NCBI RefSeq assembly: GCF_023072615.1
Contig: NZ_JAKNRW010000004.1
Coordinates: 310,001 to 374,000 of the forward strand
From: Pseudomonas violetae
Lineage (GTDB): Bacteria > Pseudomonadota > Gammaproteobacteria > Pseudomonadales > Pseudomonadaceae
Length of the DNA stretch: 64,000 nt
Direction: 5' to 3'
The notes below the pieces were generated by a model that had not been told where the DNA came from, ran no database searches, and saw only the letters and a program-made list of their open reading frames with translations. The stretch's first letter is position 1. Each line of letters starts with the position of its first letter. Of the stretch, positions 20,208-30,862 are shown piece after piece. Made by a program: the position numbers and the translations under genes.

Positions 20208-22430
20208 ATGAATACCGAAGGACTCACTGAAGTTGCCGTAAAAGATGCTCAACCCGTGGTGGAGCAAATCGCCGAGACACCGCCGGAGCTTGAGCCCGCT
20301 CCACCTGCAGTGGTGGTCGAAGCCGCTGTGGCGGCACCGGTGATTGCCATTCCCGGCCTGGATGACAGCAGCCTGTACATCCATCGCGAGCTTTCGCAGC
20401 TGCAGTTCAACATTCGCGTGCTGGAACAGGCGCTGGATGAGTCCTATCCGTTGCTGGAGCGGCTGAAATTCCTGCTGATATTCTCCAGCAACCTGGACGA
20501 GTTTTTCGAGATCCGTGTGGCCGGCCTGAAGAAGCAAATTACCTTCGCCCGTGAACAGGCGGGCGCCGATGGTTTGCAACCGCATCAGGCGCTGGCGCGC
20601 ATCAGCGAGCTGGTGCATGGCCACGTCGACCGCCAGTACGCGATTCTCAACGATATTCTGTTGCCGGAGCTGGAGAAACATCAGGTCCGCTTCATTCGTC
20701 GCCGTCACTGGACCACCAAGATCAAGACCTGGGTGCGCCGATTCTTCCGCGACGAGATTGCGCCGATTATCACGCCGATCGGCCTCGACCCGACTCACCC
20801 GTTCCCGTTGCTGGTGAACAAGAGTCTGAACTTCATCGTCGAACTCGAAGGCATCGATGCGTTTGGCCGCGACTCTGGCCTGGCGATCATCCCTGCTCCG
20901 CGCCTGCTGCCGCGAGTGATCAAGGTGCCGGAGGAGGTTGGCGGTTCCGGCGACAACTACGTCTTCCTGTCGTCGATGATTCACGCGCATGCCGATGATC
21001 TGTTCCAGGGCATGAAGGTGAAGGGTTGCTACCAGTTTCGCCTGACCCGCAACGCCGACCTTGCGGTCGACACCGAAGACGTCGAAGACCTGGCCCGGGC
21101 GCTGCGCGGTGAGCTGTTCTCCCGTCGTTATGGTGATGCGGTGCGACTGGAAGTGGCCGACACTTGCCCCAAACACCTTTCAGACTACCTGCTCAAGCAG
21201 TTCAACCTGCACGAGACCGAGCTGTATCAGGTCAACGGGCCGGTCAACCTGACCCGTCTGTTCAGCATCACCGGCCTCGACAGCCAGCGCGCGCTGCAAT
21301 ATCTACCGTTCACGCCGCAGATCCCGAAATTGCTGCAGAACAGCGAGAACATCTTCAGCGTGATCAGCAAGCAGGACATCCTGTTGCTGCACCCGTTCGA
21401 GTCGTTCACTCCGGTGGTCGACCTGTTGCGCCAGGCGGCGAAAGACCCGCATGTATTGGCCGTACGCCAGACGCTGTACCGCTCCGGTGCCAACTCGGAA
21501 ATCGTCGACGCGCTGGTGGATGCCGCTCGTAACGGCAAGGAAGTCACCGCGGTGATCGAGCTGCGGGCGCGGTTCGATGAAGAGTCCAATCTGCAGCTGG
21601 CCAGCCGCCTGCAAGCGGCCGGTGCGGTAGTGATCTATGGCGTGGTCGGATTCAAGACCCACGCCAAGATGATGCTGATCCTGCGTCGCGAGGCCGGGGA
21701 GATCGTGCGCTACGCCCACTTGGGCACGGGCAACTACCATGCGGCCAACGCCCGTCTTTACACCGACTACAGCCTGCTGACCTCCGACGATGCCCTGTGT
21801 GAAGACGTGGGCAAGCTGTTCAGTCAGCTGATCGGCATGGGCAAGACCCTGCGCATGAAGAAACTGCTGCATGCGCCGTTCACCCTAAAGAAGGGCATGC
21901 TCGACATGATTGCCCGGGAGACGCAGTTCGCCCTTGATGGCAAACCGGCGCATATCATTGCCAAATTCAACTCGCTGACTGATCCAAAGATCATTCGCGC
22001 GCTGTACAAGGCCAGTCAATCCGGGGTGCGCATCGACCTCGTGGTGCGCGGCATGTGCTGCCTGCGCCCGGGCATCGCCGGGGTTTCGCATAACATCCAC
22101 GTGCGCTCGATCATCGGACGTTTCCTGGAGCACACCCGGGTTTTCTACTTCCTCAATGGCGGGGAAGAGCAGATGTTCCTCTCTAGCGCCGACTGGATGG
22201 AGCGCAACCTCGACAAGCGGGTCGAGACTTGCTTCCCGGTGGAAGGCAAGAAGCTGATCATGCGGGTCAAGAAAGAGCTGGAGCTTTACCTGACCGACAA
22301 CACTCACAGCTGGAGCTTGCAGTCGGACGGCCGTTACATCCGCAACACGCCAACCGGCAACCAGAACCCGCGCAGTGCGCAGGCGACGTTGCTGGAGCGG
22401 TTGGGCAGTCCGATCCTGGCAGTGCGTTAA
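20208..22430 (+). CDS. ppk: Polyphosphate kinase 1
   Basis: PPK1 makes long-chain polyphosphate from ATP. The 740-residue protein has the N, head, C1 and C2 domain order; the autophosphorylated histidine is H485 in FKTHAKMML, followed by HLGTGNYH. The first 45 residues are acidic and Pro-Ala-rich and lie outside the usual core. It is the second gene of hemB-ppk and is followed by a strong terminator; ppx faces it on the other strand. Confidence 0.97.
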   Translation: MNTEGLTEVAVKDAQPVVEQIAETPPELEPAPPAVVVEAAVAAPVIAIPGLDDSSLYIHRELSQLQFNIRVLEQALDESYPLLERLKFLLIFSSNLDEFFEIRVAGLKKQITFAREQAGADGLQPHQALARISELVHGHVDRQYAILNDILLPELEKHQVRFIRRRHWTTKIKTWVRRFFRDEIAPIITPIGLDPTHPFPLLVNKSLNFIVELEGIDAFGRDSGLAIIPAPRLLPRVIKVPEEVGGSGDNYVFLSSMIHAHADDLFQGMKVKGCYQFRLTRNADLAVDTEDVEDLARALRGELFSRRYGDAVRLEVADTCPKHLSDYLLKQFNLHETELYQVNGPVNLTRLFSITGLDSQRALQYLPFTPQIPKLLQNSENIFSVISKQDILLLHPFESFTPVVDLLRQAAKDPHVLAVRQTLYRSGANSEIVDALVDAARNGKEVTAVIELRARFDEESNLQLASRLQAAGAVVIYGVVGFKTHAKMMLILRREAGEIVRYAHLGTGNYHAANARLYTDYSLLTSDDALCEDVGKLFSQLIGMGKTLRMKKLLHAPFTLKKGMLDMIARETQFALDGKPAHIIAKFNSLTDPKIIRALYKASQSGVRIDLVVRGMCCLRPGIAGVSHNIHVRSIIGRFLEHTRVFYFLNGGEEQMFLSSADWMERNLDKRVETCFPVEGKKLIMRVKKELELYLTDNTHSWSLQSDGRYIRNTPTGNQNPRSAQATLLERLGSPILAVR

Positions 22431-22444
22431 CCCTCACGGGGTAT

Positions 22445-22480
22445 AAAAAATGGCGATCCCTGGGGATCGCCATTTTTTTT
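22445..22480. terminator. Bidirectional terminator between ppk and ppx
   Basis: AAAAAATGGCGATCCC and its complement form a long stem (about 22445-22480) flanked by A and T runs, so it can end transcripts from both sides. Confidence 0.88.
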
Positions 22481-22504
22481 GCTGCCATCACAATCACAGC
22501 AATC

Positions 22505-22608
22505 TGTAGGAGCGAGCTTGCTCGCGAAAAACCTGAGAGCGCCGCGGGGTGTTGTCAGGCTGCCAGCTTTATCGTTCACGTACATCGCGAGCAAGCTCGC
22601 TCCTACAG
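22505..22608. repeat. REP pair, TGTAGGAGCGAGCTTGCTCGCGA type
   Basis: The arms at 22505-22527 and about 22583-22608 are near-perfect inverted copies of TGTAGGAGCGAGCTTGCTCG, about 55 bases apart. The pair lies between the ppk terminator and the ppx stop. Confidence 0.85.
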
Positions 22609-22612
22609 GGTA

Positions 22613-24115
22613 TTACCGGACGTTGAGGGTGAAGCCCACCCGGGTCAGCCACTCCGCTTCCAGCGCAAAATCCGCCTGGGTCAGCTGGTTTTCATCCAGC
22701 CAGTCCGCCGGGAACAACACATCCAGGCTATCGCCATTGGCGCGCAGGACAACCTGGGGCATTTCCTGGGTACCGCGGATGTGATGGAACAGGATCGCGA
22801 AGCGCAGCAGCACGCACAAGCGGATCAGCTTGATGCCGTCATCACCGAATTCGGCAAACTTGTCCCGGGGAATGTTGCGCCGGTGGCCGCGCACCAACAG
22901 TGCGAGCATTTGCTGGTCTTCGCGGGAGAACCCGGCGAGGTCCGAGTGCTCGATCAGGTAGGCGCCGTGCTTGTGGTAATGGTAGTGGGCGATGTCCAGG
23001 CCCACTTCATGGACCTTGGCCGCCCAGCCCAGCAGTTCACGCCACACGCCGTCATCCAGGTCCCAGTCTGCGGCCACCTGGTCGAAAGCATGGAGCGCCT
23101 TGCGTTCTACCCGCGCCGCTTGTTCCAGGTCGACGTGGTAACGCTCCCTCAGAGAGCTGAGGGTGCGCTCACGGACGTCTTCGTGATGATGGCGGCCCAG
23201 CAGGTCATAGAGCACGCCTTCACGTAGTGCGCCTTCACAGTGGTCCATGCGTTGCAGTTCAAGGGCGTCGAATATTGCTTCGAGAATCGCCAGGCCTGCC
23301 GGGAAGATTGCGCGGCGGTCGGGCTTGATGCCTTCGAAATCGATTTTGTCGGCGTCGCCCAGCTTGAACAGCTTGCGCTTGAGCCAGGCCAGGCCTTCGG
23401 CGTTGACTTCGCCGGTGCCATGTCCACCGGCCTTCAGCGCCAGGCCGATGGCGCGAATAGTGCCCGAGGAGCCGATGGCTTCGTCCCAGGTCAGGCGGTG
23501 CAGGGCGTGTTCAATGCTCATGATCTCCAGTCGCGCCGCCGTGTAAGCCTGGGCATAGCGTGCCGGCGTGACCTTGCCGTCCTTGAAATAGCGCTGGGTA
23601 AAGCTGACGCAGCCCATTTGCAGGCTTTCGCGCAGCAATGGTTCGAAGCGCTGGCCGATGATGAATTCGGTACTGCCGCCGCCGATGTCGGCCACCAGGC
23701 GCTTGCCCGGGGTGTCGGCGAGGGTGTGGGACACGCCAAGGTAGATCAGGCGCGCTTCTTCACGGCCGGAAATGACTTCCACCGGGTGACCAAGGATTTC
23801 CTCGGCGCGACGGATGAATTCATTGCGATTGCGCGCTTCGCGCAGGGCGTTGGTACCCACGATCCGCACGGCGCCCGGGGGCATGCCGTTGATCAGTTGG
23901 GCAAAGCGTTTCAGGCAGTCTAGCCCACGCTGCATGGACTCTTCGTTGAGCTGGCGCTCTTCGTTGATGCCTGCGGCGAGCTGCACCTTCTCCCCGAGAC
24001 GCTCGAGAATACGGATTTCGCCGTTCTGGGCTTTGGCCACGACCATGTGAAAGCTGTTGGAGCCCAGGTCGATTGCGGCGATCAGGGACAGATTCTTGGC
24101 TTGGGATTGCGGCAT
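22613..24115 (-). CDS. ppx: Exopolyphosphatase
   Basis: Ppx removes terminal phosphate from polyphosphate (and in relatives hydrolyses pppGpp). The 500-residue protein has the ASKHA fold motifs [14 protein letters not shown] near residue 14 and [11 protein letters not shown] near 145, and a C-terminal HD-like helical domain (from about 310, with [18 protein letters not shown]). It is convergent with ppk, as in P. aeruginosa. No Pho box was seen before it. Confidence 0.96.
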   Translation of the reverse strand: MPQSQAKNLSLIAAIDLGSNSFHMVVAKAQNGEIRILERLGEKVQLAAGINEERQLNEESMQRGLDCLKRFAQLINGMPPGAVRIVGTNALREARNRNEFIRRAEEILGHPVEVISGREEARLIYLGVSHTLADTPGKRLVADIGGGSTEFIIGQRFEPLLRESLQMGCVSFTQRYFKDGKVTPARYAQAYTAARLEIMSIEHALHRLTWDEAIGSSGTIRAIGLALKAGGHGTGEVNAEGLAWLKRKLFKLGDADKIDFEGIKPDRRAIFPAGLAILEAIFDALELQRMDHCEGALREGVLYDLLGRHHHEDVRERTLSSLRERYHVDLEQAARVERKALHAFDQVAADWDLDDGVWRELLGWAAKVHEVGLDIAHYHYHKHGAYLIEHSDLAGFSREDQQMLALLVRGHRRNIPRDKFAEFGDDGIKLIRLCVLLRFAILFHHIRGTQEMPQVVLRANGDSLDVLFPADWLDENQLTQADFALEAEWLTRVGFTLNVR

Positions 24116-24274
24116 GGTCTGGGAGTCTCGGTCGATAACCTCGACATCCTGCCACGATCAAAGCCTGACGCCAACGCGTAGGAGCCATCGAAGACTGCGA
24201 TCTTTTGGCGCGGGGGCTTGCGGCGTGGCGGATGGCTTGCTCGCGAAGGCAGTCTGCCAGACGCTAAAGAACCG

Positions 24275-25012
24275 TCAGGCTGTCGCCTCGACGTTCCCAA
24301 TAAAATTCGCCAGCTCCGCCGTCTGAGGGTTGGCAAACAATACTTTCGGGTCCCCCACTTCATGCACCTTGCCCAAATGCATGAAAACCAACTTATCTCC
24401 AACCTCCCGGGCAAAACGCATCTCATGGGTAACCATGATCAGTGTCATGCCTTCCTTGGCCAGTTGCCGCACTACGCTGAGCACCTCATTCACCAGTTCC
24501 GGATCCAGCGCCGAAGTGATTTCGTCACACAGCAACACCTTCGGCGACATCGCCAAGGCCCGGGCGATCGCTACGCGCTGTTGCTGCCCGCCGGACAAAC
24601 GATCAGGAAATGCATCAAATTTCTCCCCAAGGCCGACCCGTTCCAGCATCTCGCGCGCCAGCTCCAGGGCCCTGGCCTTCGCTACCTTCTGCACGACTTG
24701 CGGGGCGAGCATCACGTTTTCACCCACGGTCAGGTGTGGGAACAGGTTGAACTGCTGAAATACCATCCCAACCTTCTGCCGCAGGCTGCGCAAGTCTGCA
24801 CGGGCGGCGTCGAGGTATTCGCCGTCAACTTCGATCACGCCATCGTTGATGGACTCCAGGCCATTGAGGGTGCGCAGCAAGGTCGACTTGCCAGAGCCAC
24901 TGCGACCGATGATTGCCACCACCTGGCCTTCCTCAACACTCAGGTCGATGCCTTTGAGCACGTGGTGATCGCCGTAGTATTTATGCAGGGCGGAAATTCT
25001 AAGCAGAGGCAT
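24275..25012 (-). CDS. Polar amino acid ABC transporter, ATP-binding protein
   Basis: The 245-residue ATPase has Walker A GRSGSGKST (residues 36-44), the Q loop, signature LSGGQQQRVAIARAL, Walker B VLLCDEITSALD and the switch His in TLIMVTHEM. It is the GlnQ/HisP type that energises amino acid uptake. It is the last gene of a four-gene importer; its start overlaps the end of the preceding permease by 14 bases. Confidence 0.94.
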   Translation of the reverse strand: MPLLRISALHKYYGDHHVLKGIDLSVEEGQVVAIIGRSGSGKSTLLRTLNGLESINDGVIEVDGEYLDAARADLRSLRQKVGMVFQQFNLFPHLTVGENVMLAPQVVQKVAKARALELAREMLERVGLGEKFDAFPDRLSGGQQQRVAIARALAMSPKVLLCDEITSALDPELVNEVLSVVRQLAKEGMTLIMVTHEMRFAREVGDKLVFMHLGKVHEVGDPKVLFANPQTAELANFIGNVEATA

Positions 25013-25649
25013 GCAGTTTCCTTTCCAGGTAGCGCGCGCTAAGTGACAGGGAATAGCAGAGCAGGAAATAACCGAGGGCGACCAGGCCGTAGACCATGAA
25101 TGGCTCGAAGGTCGCGTTGGCGAGCATGCCGCCGGTCTTGGTCAGCTCTGTGAAGCCGATGATCGAGGTGACCGCGGTCCCTTTGACCACTTGTACCGAG
25201 AACCCCACCGTGGGTGCGACGGCAATGCGTAGTGCCTGCGGCAGGATCACGTAGCGCAGTTGCTCCAGCGGGTTGAGCGCCAGGCTCGACGAGGCTTCCC
25301 ACTGGCCATTGGGGATCGAATCCACGCAGCCACGCCAGATCTCTGCCAGGTAAGCGCTGGTAAACAGCGTCAGGGCGACGGCCGCAGCCATCCACGCAGA
25401 GATTTCCACCCCCGCCAGCGCCACGCCGAAAAATACCAGGAACAGCTGCATCAGTAGCGGTGTGCCCTGGAAGAGTTCGATGTAGGTGCGCGCAATGTTG
25501 CGCGGCAGGGGTTTCTTCGAGATGCGCATGACCATGACCAGCAGGCCGACCACCCCGCCGCCAATGAACGCCACCAGTGACAGCGCCAGTGTCCATTGCA
25601 GTCCCGTGAGCAGGTTGCGCACGATGTCCCAGAGGGTGAAATCGCTCAT
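24999..25649 (-). CDS. Polar amino acid ABC transporter, permease 2
   Basis: The 216-residue HisM/GlnP-type permease has about five helices and the EAA loop (EIWRGCVDSIPNGQWEASSSL). ATG 25649 is chosen because GAGGAG lies just upstream and the start overlaps the preceding permease stop by four bases; a longer in-frame start would run deep into that gene. It pairs with the neighbouring permease as a heterodimer. Confidence 0.93.
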   Translation of the reverse strand: MSDFTLWDIVRNLLTGLQWTLALSLVAFIGGGVVGLLVMVMRISKKPLPRNIARTYIELFQGTPLLMQLFLVFFGVALAGVEISAWMAAAVALTLFTSAYLAEIWRGCVDSIPNGQWEASSSLALNPLEQLRYVILPQALRIAVAPTVGFSVQVVKGTAVTSIIGFTELTKTGGMLANATFEPFMVYGLVALGYFLLCYSLSLSARYLERKLHASA

Positions 25650-26314
25650 TGGCTGCTCCTCGAAATAAAGCGACGACCGATCCAGTTCAGCAATTGGCGG
25701 ATCATCAGCGCCATACACAGGTAGATCAGCGTGGTCAGGGCGTAGGTTTCGAAGGCGCGGAAGTTACGCGATTGAATGAAGTTGGCGGCAAAACTCAGCT
25801 CTTCCGTGGCGATCTGCGAGCAAACCGCCGAGCCGAGCATGACAATAATGATCTGGCTGCTGAGGGCCGGCCAGACCTTGCCCAGGGCAGGCAGCAGGAC
25901 CACATGGCGAAACGCTTCGAACCGGCTCATCGCCAGCGCTGCGGCGGCTTCCAGTTGTCCCCGTGGAATTGCCTGGATGCCGGCGCGGATGATTTCGGTG
26001 GAATACGCCCCCAAATTGATCACCATTGCCAGCACCGCAGCCTGCCATTCGGAAATCTGCAGGCCCAGGGATGGCAGCCCGAAGAAGATGAAAAACAGCT
26101 GCACAAGAAACGGCGTATTGCGGATCAGCTCGACGTAGACCCCGAAAATCGCCGAAAACGGCCGGATGTTCCACGCCCGCACCAGCGCTCCGACAATGCC
26201 AAGGCCGACGCCGAGCACTGCGCCAATGGCCGTCAGCTCAAGGGTGAACAGCGCCCCGCGCAACAGCAGATCGGTGTTGTGCACCACCGGCAGAAAGTCG
26301 AACTGATAAGCCAT
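25646..26314 (-). CDS. Polar amino acid ABC transporter, permease 1
   Basis: The 222-residue permease has about five helices and the EAA loop (TEIIRAGIQAIPRGQLEAAAAL). It belongs to the HisQ/GlnP group and follows the binding-protein gene by 21 bases. Translational coupling to the second permease is visible as an ATGA overlap. Confidence 0.93.
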   Translation of the reverse strand: MAYQFDFLPVVHNTDLLLRGALFTLELTAIGAVLGVGLGIVGALVRAWNIRPFSAIFGVYVELIRNTPFLVQLFFIFFGLPSLGLQISEWQAAVLAMVINLGAYSTEIIRAGIQAIPRGQLEAAAALAMSRFEAFRHVVLLPALGKVWPALSSQIIIVMLGSAVCSQIATEELSFAANFIQSRNFRAFETYALTTLIYLCMALMIRQLLNWIGRRFISRSSQ

Positions 26315-26335
26315 ATTAAAGCTCCCGGGCGACGA

Positions 26336-27121
26336 TCAGAGGTCGGCTGGCAGGGGCTCTTTCAGCCAGGTCTGGGCATTTTTTTCCAGCGCACCGTCAG
26401 TCTTCGCGGTCGCCAGAATCTGGTTGACCTTGCCCAGCAAGGCGGGCTCGTTCTTGTTCACCCCGACGTAGACTGGCGAATCCTTGAGCTTCACTTTCAG
26501 TGCAGGCACGCGTTTGGGGTTTTTCTCGCTGATCGCCACCATCACCACATTGCCGCTGGCGATCAGATCGACCTGGCCGGCTAGGTAGGCGGCAATGGTC
26601 GAGTTGTTGTCCTCGAAGCGTTTGATCGTCACGCCTGCGGGGACCACCTGGCTCAGCTCGATATCTTCGATGGCGCCACGGGTGACGCTGATCGTCTTGC
26701 CTTTGAGGTCGCCCAGGTCCTTGATGTCGGCCTCCGGCGGGCCGAACACTGCCAAGTAGAACGGCGCATAGGCGCTGGAGAAATCGATCACTTTCTCGCG
26801 CTCGGGATTCTTGCCGAGGCTGGAAATCACCAGGTCGACCTTGCCGGTGGTGAGGAAAGGGATGCGGTTGGTGCTGTTGACCGGTGTCAGTTCAAGCTTG
26901 ACCTTGAGCTGGTCGGCCAGCAGTTTCGCGGTATCGATATCCAGGCCACGGGGTTTCATGTCCGGTCCCACCGAGCCGAACGGCGGGAAGTCCTGGGGCA
27001 CGGCCACCTTGAGGACGCCGCGTTTGACTACATCCTCCAGGCCGTCGGCGCGGGCGGGCGCCTGGCTCAGCATCAGGCTGGCAAACAGGGCGGCGAGGAG
27101 GGCGCTGTAGCGCTTGGTCAT
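26336..27121 (-). CDS. Polar amino acid ABC transporter, substrate-binding protein
   Basis: The 261-residue precursor has a signal peptide (about 1-25, [18 protein letters not shown]) and a periplasmic type II binding fold with [14 protein letters not shown] and the conserved Arg of [10 protein letters not shown] that holds the amino acid carboxylate. The exact ligand is unknown; the family includes glutamate, cystine and lysine-arginine-ornithine binders. ATG 27121 begins a proper signal peptide, unlike the longer frame. It is the promoter-proximal gene of the importer. Confidence 0.93.
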   Translation of the reverse strand: MTKRYSALLAALFASLMLSQAPARADGLEDVVKRGVLKVAVPQDFPPFGSVGPDMKPRGLDIDTAKLLADQLKVKLELTPVNSTNRIPFLTTGKVDLVISSLGKNPEREKVIDFSSAYAPFYLAVFGPPEADIKDLGDLKGKTISVTRGAIEDIELSQVVPAGVTIKRFEDNNSTIAAYLAGQVDLIASGNVVMVAISEKNPKRVPALKVKLKDSPVYVGVNKNEPALLGKVNQILATAKTDGALEKNAQTWLKEPLPADL

Positions 27122-27418
27122 GGTAAGACTCCGAATCGGCTGAAATATTTTCTGCGATTCGATAGAGCACGGCCTGTGCCAACACACCTTTTTATCGGTT
27201 GCAGGCCACGTTTTTTCAGGGTCTTGCAGGAAATGAGATGTGCGCGGATACGCACCGCGATGGTGCAAGCTGCAGGCGAATACTCCCGAGGTGCACGAAT
27301 TGAGCTATACCCAAACTCATGCGCCACCATAGCGAGACTCAATCATCTGCAGCTTCCTGAACGGGGGAAGGGCAGCTATGATGGGCCACGTTTTTTTGCT
27401 TACAACCTGGAGACTTCC

Positions 27419-27748
27419 ATGAGCAGCGATCTTATCAAACACGTTAGCGACGCTAGCTTCGAGGCCGATGTACTGAAGGCCGAAGGCGCTGTGCTGGTCG
27501 ACTACTGGGCTGAATGGTGCGGCCCTTGCAAAATGATCGCTCCTGTCCTGGACGAGATTGCAGAAACCTACAAAGGCAAGCTGACCGTTGCCAAGCTGAA
27601 CATCGACGAGAACCAGGAAACCCCGGCCAAGCATGGCGTGCGCGGTATCCCGACCCTGATGCTGTTCAAGAACGGCAACGTTGAAGCGACCAAGGTCGGC
27701 GCACTGTCGAAGTCGCAGTTGGCTGCTTTCCTCGACGCCAACATCTAA
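27419..27748 (+). CDS. trxA: Thioredoxin 1
   Basis: The 109-residue cytoplasmic thiol-disulfide reductant has the WCGPC active site at residues 33-37, the cis-Pro of GIPTLM and the buried Asp in VDYWAEW. It reduces ribonucleotide reductase and other enzymes. CTGGAG stands before the ATG. A strong terminator follows, and the rho leader starts soon after. Confidence 0.97.
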   Translation: MSSDLIKHVSDASFEADVLKAEGAVLVDYWAEWCGPCKMIAPVLDEIAETYKGKLTVAKLNIDENQETPAKHGVRGIPTLMLFKNGNVEATKVGALSKSQLAAFLDANI

Positions 27749-27770
27749 GCATCGTAATAAAGTGTCTGAA

Positions 27771-27799
27771 AAAAGGCCCCGCTATCTGCGGGGCTTTTT
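27771..27799 (+). terminator. Rho-independent terminator of trxA
   Basis: GCCCCGC at 27776 pairs with GCGGGGC ending at 27794, followed by five T and preceded by an A run. Confidence 0.88.
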
Positions 27800-27997
27800 C
27801 GTTGTCGAGGGCTAGACGCTCCGAAACTCAGGTGGTACATTCGGCCCCGCACTGGTTTCTCCTTTGCCCCCTGCTAGCCGTCGCCGACGCACTCCTTTTC
27901 GAATAAGTACGCGATCCTGTCGCCTTCTCTGCGGCGCGGCCTCATTAAGCCAAAAGCTTAATTTCCCCCCCTCCATAAATGATTACGTCATTCCTAT
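27800..27997 (+). ncRNA. Leader region of rho (matches the place of the Pseudomon-Rho RNA motif)
   Basis: The 198 bases before rho are rich in C and T on the sense strand (runs such as GGCCCCGC, CTTTGCCCCCTG and ATTTCCCCCC). No purine-rich ribosome site is seen before the rho ATG. A conserved RNA motif named Pseudomon-Rho has been described before rho in Pseudomonas; placing this leader in that family is based on position, not on a covariance search. Autoregulation of rho through early termination is the likely role. Confidence 0.55.
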
Positions 27998-29257
27998 ATG
28001 AATCTGACTGAACTCAAGCAAAAGCCGATTACCGAACTGCTCGAATTGGCCGAACAGATGGGCATAGAAAATATGGCCCGTTCGCGCAAGCAGGATGTGA
28101 TTTTCTCCCTGCTCAAAAAGCACGCGAAAAGCGGCGAGGAAATCTCCGGTGATGGCGTGCTGGAGATTCTCCAGGACGGCTTCGGCTTCCTTCGCTCCGC
28201 TGACGCTTCCTATCTCGCGGGCCCAGACGATATCTACGTCTCGCCAAGCCAGATTCGTCGTTTCAACTTGCGCACCGGTGACACCATCGTTGGCAAGATC
28301 CGCCCTCCAAAGGAAGGTGAGCGTTATTTCGCGCTGCTCAAGGTCGATACGATCAACTACGATCGTCCCGAGAATGCGAAAAACAAGATTCTCTTCGAGA
28401 ACCTGACCCCGCTGTTCCCGACTGTGCGCATGAAGATGGAAGCCGGCAACGGTTCCACCGAAGACCTGACTGGTCGGGTCATCGATTTGTGCGCCCCGAT
28501 CGGTAAGGGCCAGCGCGGTCTGATCGTTGCACCGCCGAAAGCCGGTAAGACCATCATGCTGCAGAACATCGCAGCGAACATCGCGCGTAACAATCCTGAA
28601 GTTCATCTGATCGTATTGCTGATCGACGAACGTCCGGAAGAAGTGACCGAAATGCAGCGTACTGTGCGCGGCGAAGTGGTTGCCTCGACGTTCGATGAGC
28701 CGCCAACCCGCCACGTGCAGGTTGCCGAAATGGTGATCGAGAAGGCCAAACGCCTGGTCGAACACAAGAAGGACGTGGTGATCCTGCTCGACTCCATTAC
28801 CCGTCTGGCTCGCGCCTACAACACGGTGATCCCGAGTTCCGGCAAGGTCCTGACCGGTGGTGTCGATGCCCACGCCCTGGAGAAACCGAAACGTTTCTTC
28901 GGCGCCGCGCGGAACATCGAAGAAGGCGGCTCGCTGACCATCATCGCCACCGCGCTGGTTGAAACCGGCTCGAAGATGGACGAAGTGATCTACGAGGAAT
29001 TCAAAGGCACCGGCAACATGGAACTGCCTCTGGATCGCCGTATCGCTGAAAAACGCGTCTTCCCGGCCATCAACATCAACCGCTCCGGCACCCGCCGCGA
29101 AGAGTTGCTGACGGCCGACGACGAGTTGCAGCGCATGTGGATCCTGCGCAAGCTGCTGCACCCGATGGACGAAATCGCTGCCATCGAGTTCCTGGTCGAC
29201 AAGCTGAAAACGACCAAGACCAACGATGAGTTCTTCCTGTCGATGAAACGCAAGTAA
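27998..29257 (+). CDS. rho: Transcription termination factor Rho
   Basis: The 419-residue hexameric RNA helicase has an N-terminal helical domain, a cold-shock-like primary RNA site (about 48-120, DGFGFLRS), Walker [10 protein letters not shown] near residues 177-185, Walker [17 protein letters not shown] and the Q and R loops (TGGVDAHAL). The length equals that of E. coli Rho. The ATG at 27998 has no Shine-Dalgarno sequence, which fits special control through its leader. Confidence 0.98.
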   Translation: MNLTELKQKPITELLELAEQMGIENMARSRKQDVIFSLLKKHAKSGEEISGDGVLEILQDGFGFLRSADASYLAGPDDIYVSPSQIRRFNLRTGDTIVGKIRPPKEGERYFALLKVDTINYDRPENAKNKILFENLTPLFPTVRMKMEAGNGSTEDLTGRVIDLCAPIGKGQRGLIVAPPKAGKTIMLQNIAANIARNNPEVHLIVLLIDERPEEVTEMQRTVRGEVVASTFDEPPTRHVQVAEMVIEKAKRLVEHKKDVVILLDSITRLARAYNTVIPSSGKVLTGGVDAHALEKPKRFFGAARNIEEGGSLTIIATALVETGSKMDEVIYEEFKGTGNMELPLDRRIAEKRVFPAININRSGTRREELLTADDELQRMWILRKLLHPMDEIAAIEFLVDKLKTTKTNDEFFLSMKRK

Positions 29258-29269
29258 GTCGAACGGGCC

Positions 29270-29296
29270 AAAAAGCCGGGGAAACCCGGCTTTTTG
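29270..29296 (+). terminator. Rho-independent terminator of rho
   Basis: AAAAAGCCGGG and CCCGGCTTTTT form a stem closed by a GAAA tetraloop, 13 bases after the rho stop. Confidence 0.9.
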
Positions 29297-29395
29297 CTAT
29301 CTGATTTTTGATGAACGGCAGTTCGTGGTTCTGAACAGCAGGGTTCGGCGCTAAACTGCCACCCCCGAACGCCACGGCCAAAACGAGGCTCACGC

Positions 29396-30862
29396 ATGCA
29401 GTATCGCGACTTGCGCGACTTTATCAGCGGTCTGGAACAGCGCGGCGAGCTCAAGCGCATCCAGATTCCGGTGTCACCTGTGCTGGAAATGACCGAGGTG
29501 TGCGATCGCACCTTGCGCGCCAAGGGGCCCGCGCTGCTCTTCGAAAACCCGACGGGTTATGACATCCCGGTGCTCGGCAACCTGTTCGGCACGCCCGAGC
29601 GCGTGGCGCTCGGGATGGGGGCGGAGGCCGTCAGCGAGTTGCGCGAGATCGGCAAGCTGCTGGCGTTCCTCAAGGAGCCGGAGCCGCCCAAGGGGCTGAA
29701 AGACGCCTGGTCCAAGCTGCCGATTTTCCGCAAGATCATCGCGATGGCACCAAAAGTCGTCAAAGATGCGGCCTGTCAGGAAGTGGTCATCGAAGGCGAC
29801 GACGTCGACCTCGCGATGCTACCAGTGCAGACCTGCTGGCCAGGCGACGTCGGCCCCCTGATTACCTGGGGCCTGACCGTCACCAAAGGCCCGAACAAGG
29901 ATCGCCAGAACCTCGGCATCTACCGTCAACAAGTGATCGGCCGCAACAAGGTCATCATGCGCTGGCTCAGTCACCGTGGCGGCGCCTTGGATTACCGCGA
30001 GTGGTGCGAGAAGCATCCCGGCCAACCGTTCCCAGTGTCCGTGGCGCTGGGCGCCGACCCAGCGACCATTCTTGGCGCCGTGACTCCGGTGCCAGACAGC
30101 TTGTCCGAGTATGCCTTCGCTGGCCTGCTGCGCGGCAATCGCACCGAGCTGGTCAAGTGCCGTGGCAACGACCTGCAAGTGCCGGCCACCGCTGAGATCA
30201 TCCTCGAAGGTGTGATCCACCCTGGTGAGATGGCTGCCGAAGGCCCTTACGGCGACCACACCGGTTACTACAACGAAGTCGACAGCTTTCCGGTGTTTAC
30301 GGTCGAGCGTATCACTCACCGAATCAAGCCGATCTACCACAGCACCTACACCGGCCGTCCGCCGGATGAGCCGGCGATTCTCGGCGTGGCCCTGAACGAA
30401 GTGTTCGTGCCGATCCTGCAAAAGCAGTTTCCGGAAATCACCGACTTCTACCTGCCGCCCGAAGGTTGCTCGTACCGCATGGCCATCGTGACCATGAAGA
30501 AGTCGTATCCGGGCCACGCCAAGCGGGTAATGCTCGGTGTCTGGTCGTTTTTGCGACAGTTCATGTACACCAAGTTCGTTATCGTCACGGACGACGATAT
30601 CAATGCGCGGGACTGGAACGACGTGATCTGGGCCATCACCACGCGCATGGACCCCAAGCGCGACACGGTGATGATCGACAACACGCCGATTGACTACCTG
30701 GACTTCGCTTCGCCGGTGTCCGGTCTGGGTTCGAAGATGGGGCTCGATGCCACGCATAAATGGCCCGGTGAAACCACTCGCGAGTGGGGCCGGGTGATCG
30801 TCAAGGACGAAGCCGTAACCCAACGGATCGATGCCATCTGGAATCAGTTAGGAATAGATTGA
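29396..30862 (+). CDS. ubiD: 4-hydroxy-3-polyprenylbenzoate decarboxylase
   Basis: UbiD removes the carboxyl group of polyprenyl-hydroxybenzoate in ubiquinone synthesis using prenylated FMN made by UbiX. The 488-residue protein starts [22 protein letters not shown] and has the family segments [17 protein letters not shown] and [11 protein letters not shown] with the catalytic acid region. It is cytoplasmic. The TGA overlaps the ATG of the next gene, so the two are coupled. Confidence 0.96.
   Translation: MQYRDLRDFISGLEQRGELKRIQIPVSPVLEMTEVCDRTLRAKGPALLFENPTGYDIPVLGNLFGTPERVALGMGAEAVSELREIGKLLAFLKEPEPPKGLKDAWSKLPIFRKIIAMAPKVVKDAACQEVVIEGDDVDLAMLPVQTCWPGDVGPLITWGLTVTKGPNKDRQNLGIYRQQVIGRNKVIMRWLSHRGGALDYREWCEKHPGQPFPVSVALGADPATILGAVTPVPDSLSEYAFAGLLRGNRTELVKCRGNDLQVPATAEIILEGVIHPGEMAAEGPYGDHTGYYNEVDSFPVFTVERITHRIKPIYHSTYTGRPPDEPAILGVALNEVFVPILQKQFPEITDFYLPPEGCSYRMAIVTMKKSYPGHAKRVMLGVWSFLRQFMYTKFVIVTDDDINARDWNDVIWAITTRMDPKRDTVMIDNTPIDYLDFASPVSGLGSKMGLDATHKWPGETTREWGRVIVKDEAVTQRIDAIWNQLGID

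Noticed and set aside
27979..28011. Ten-codon frame overlapping the rho start as a leader peptide
   Set aside because: It has no ribosome site and no residue bias; chance is the simpler reading.
27983..29161. 392-codon minus-strand frame opposite rho
   Set aside because: A shadow of the highly conserved rho frame in GC-rich DNA.
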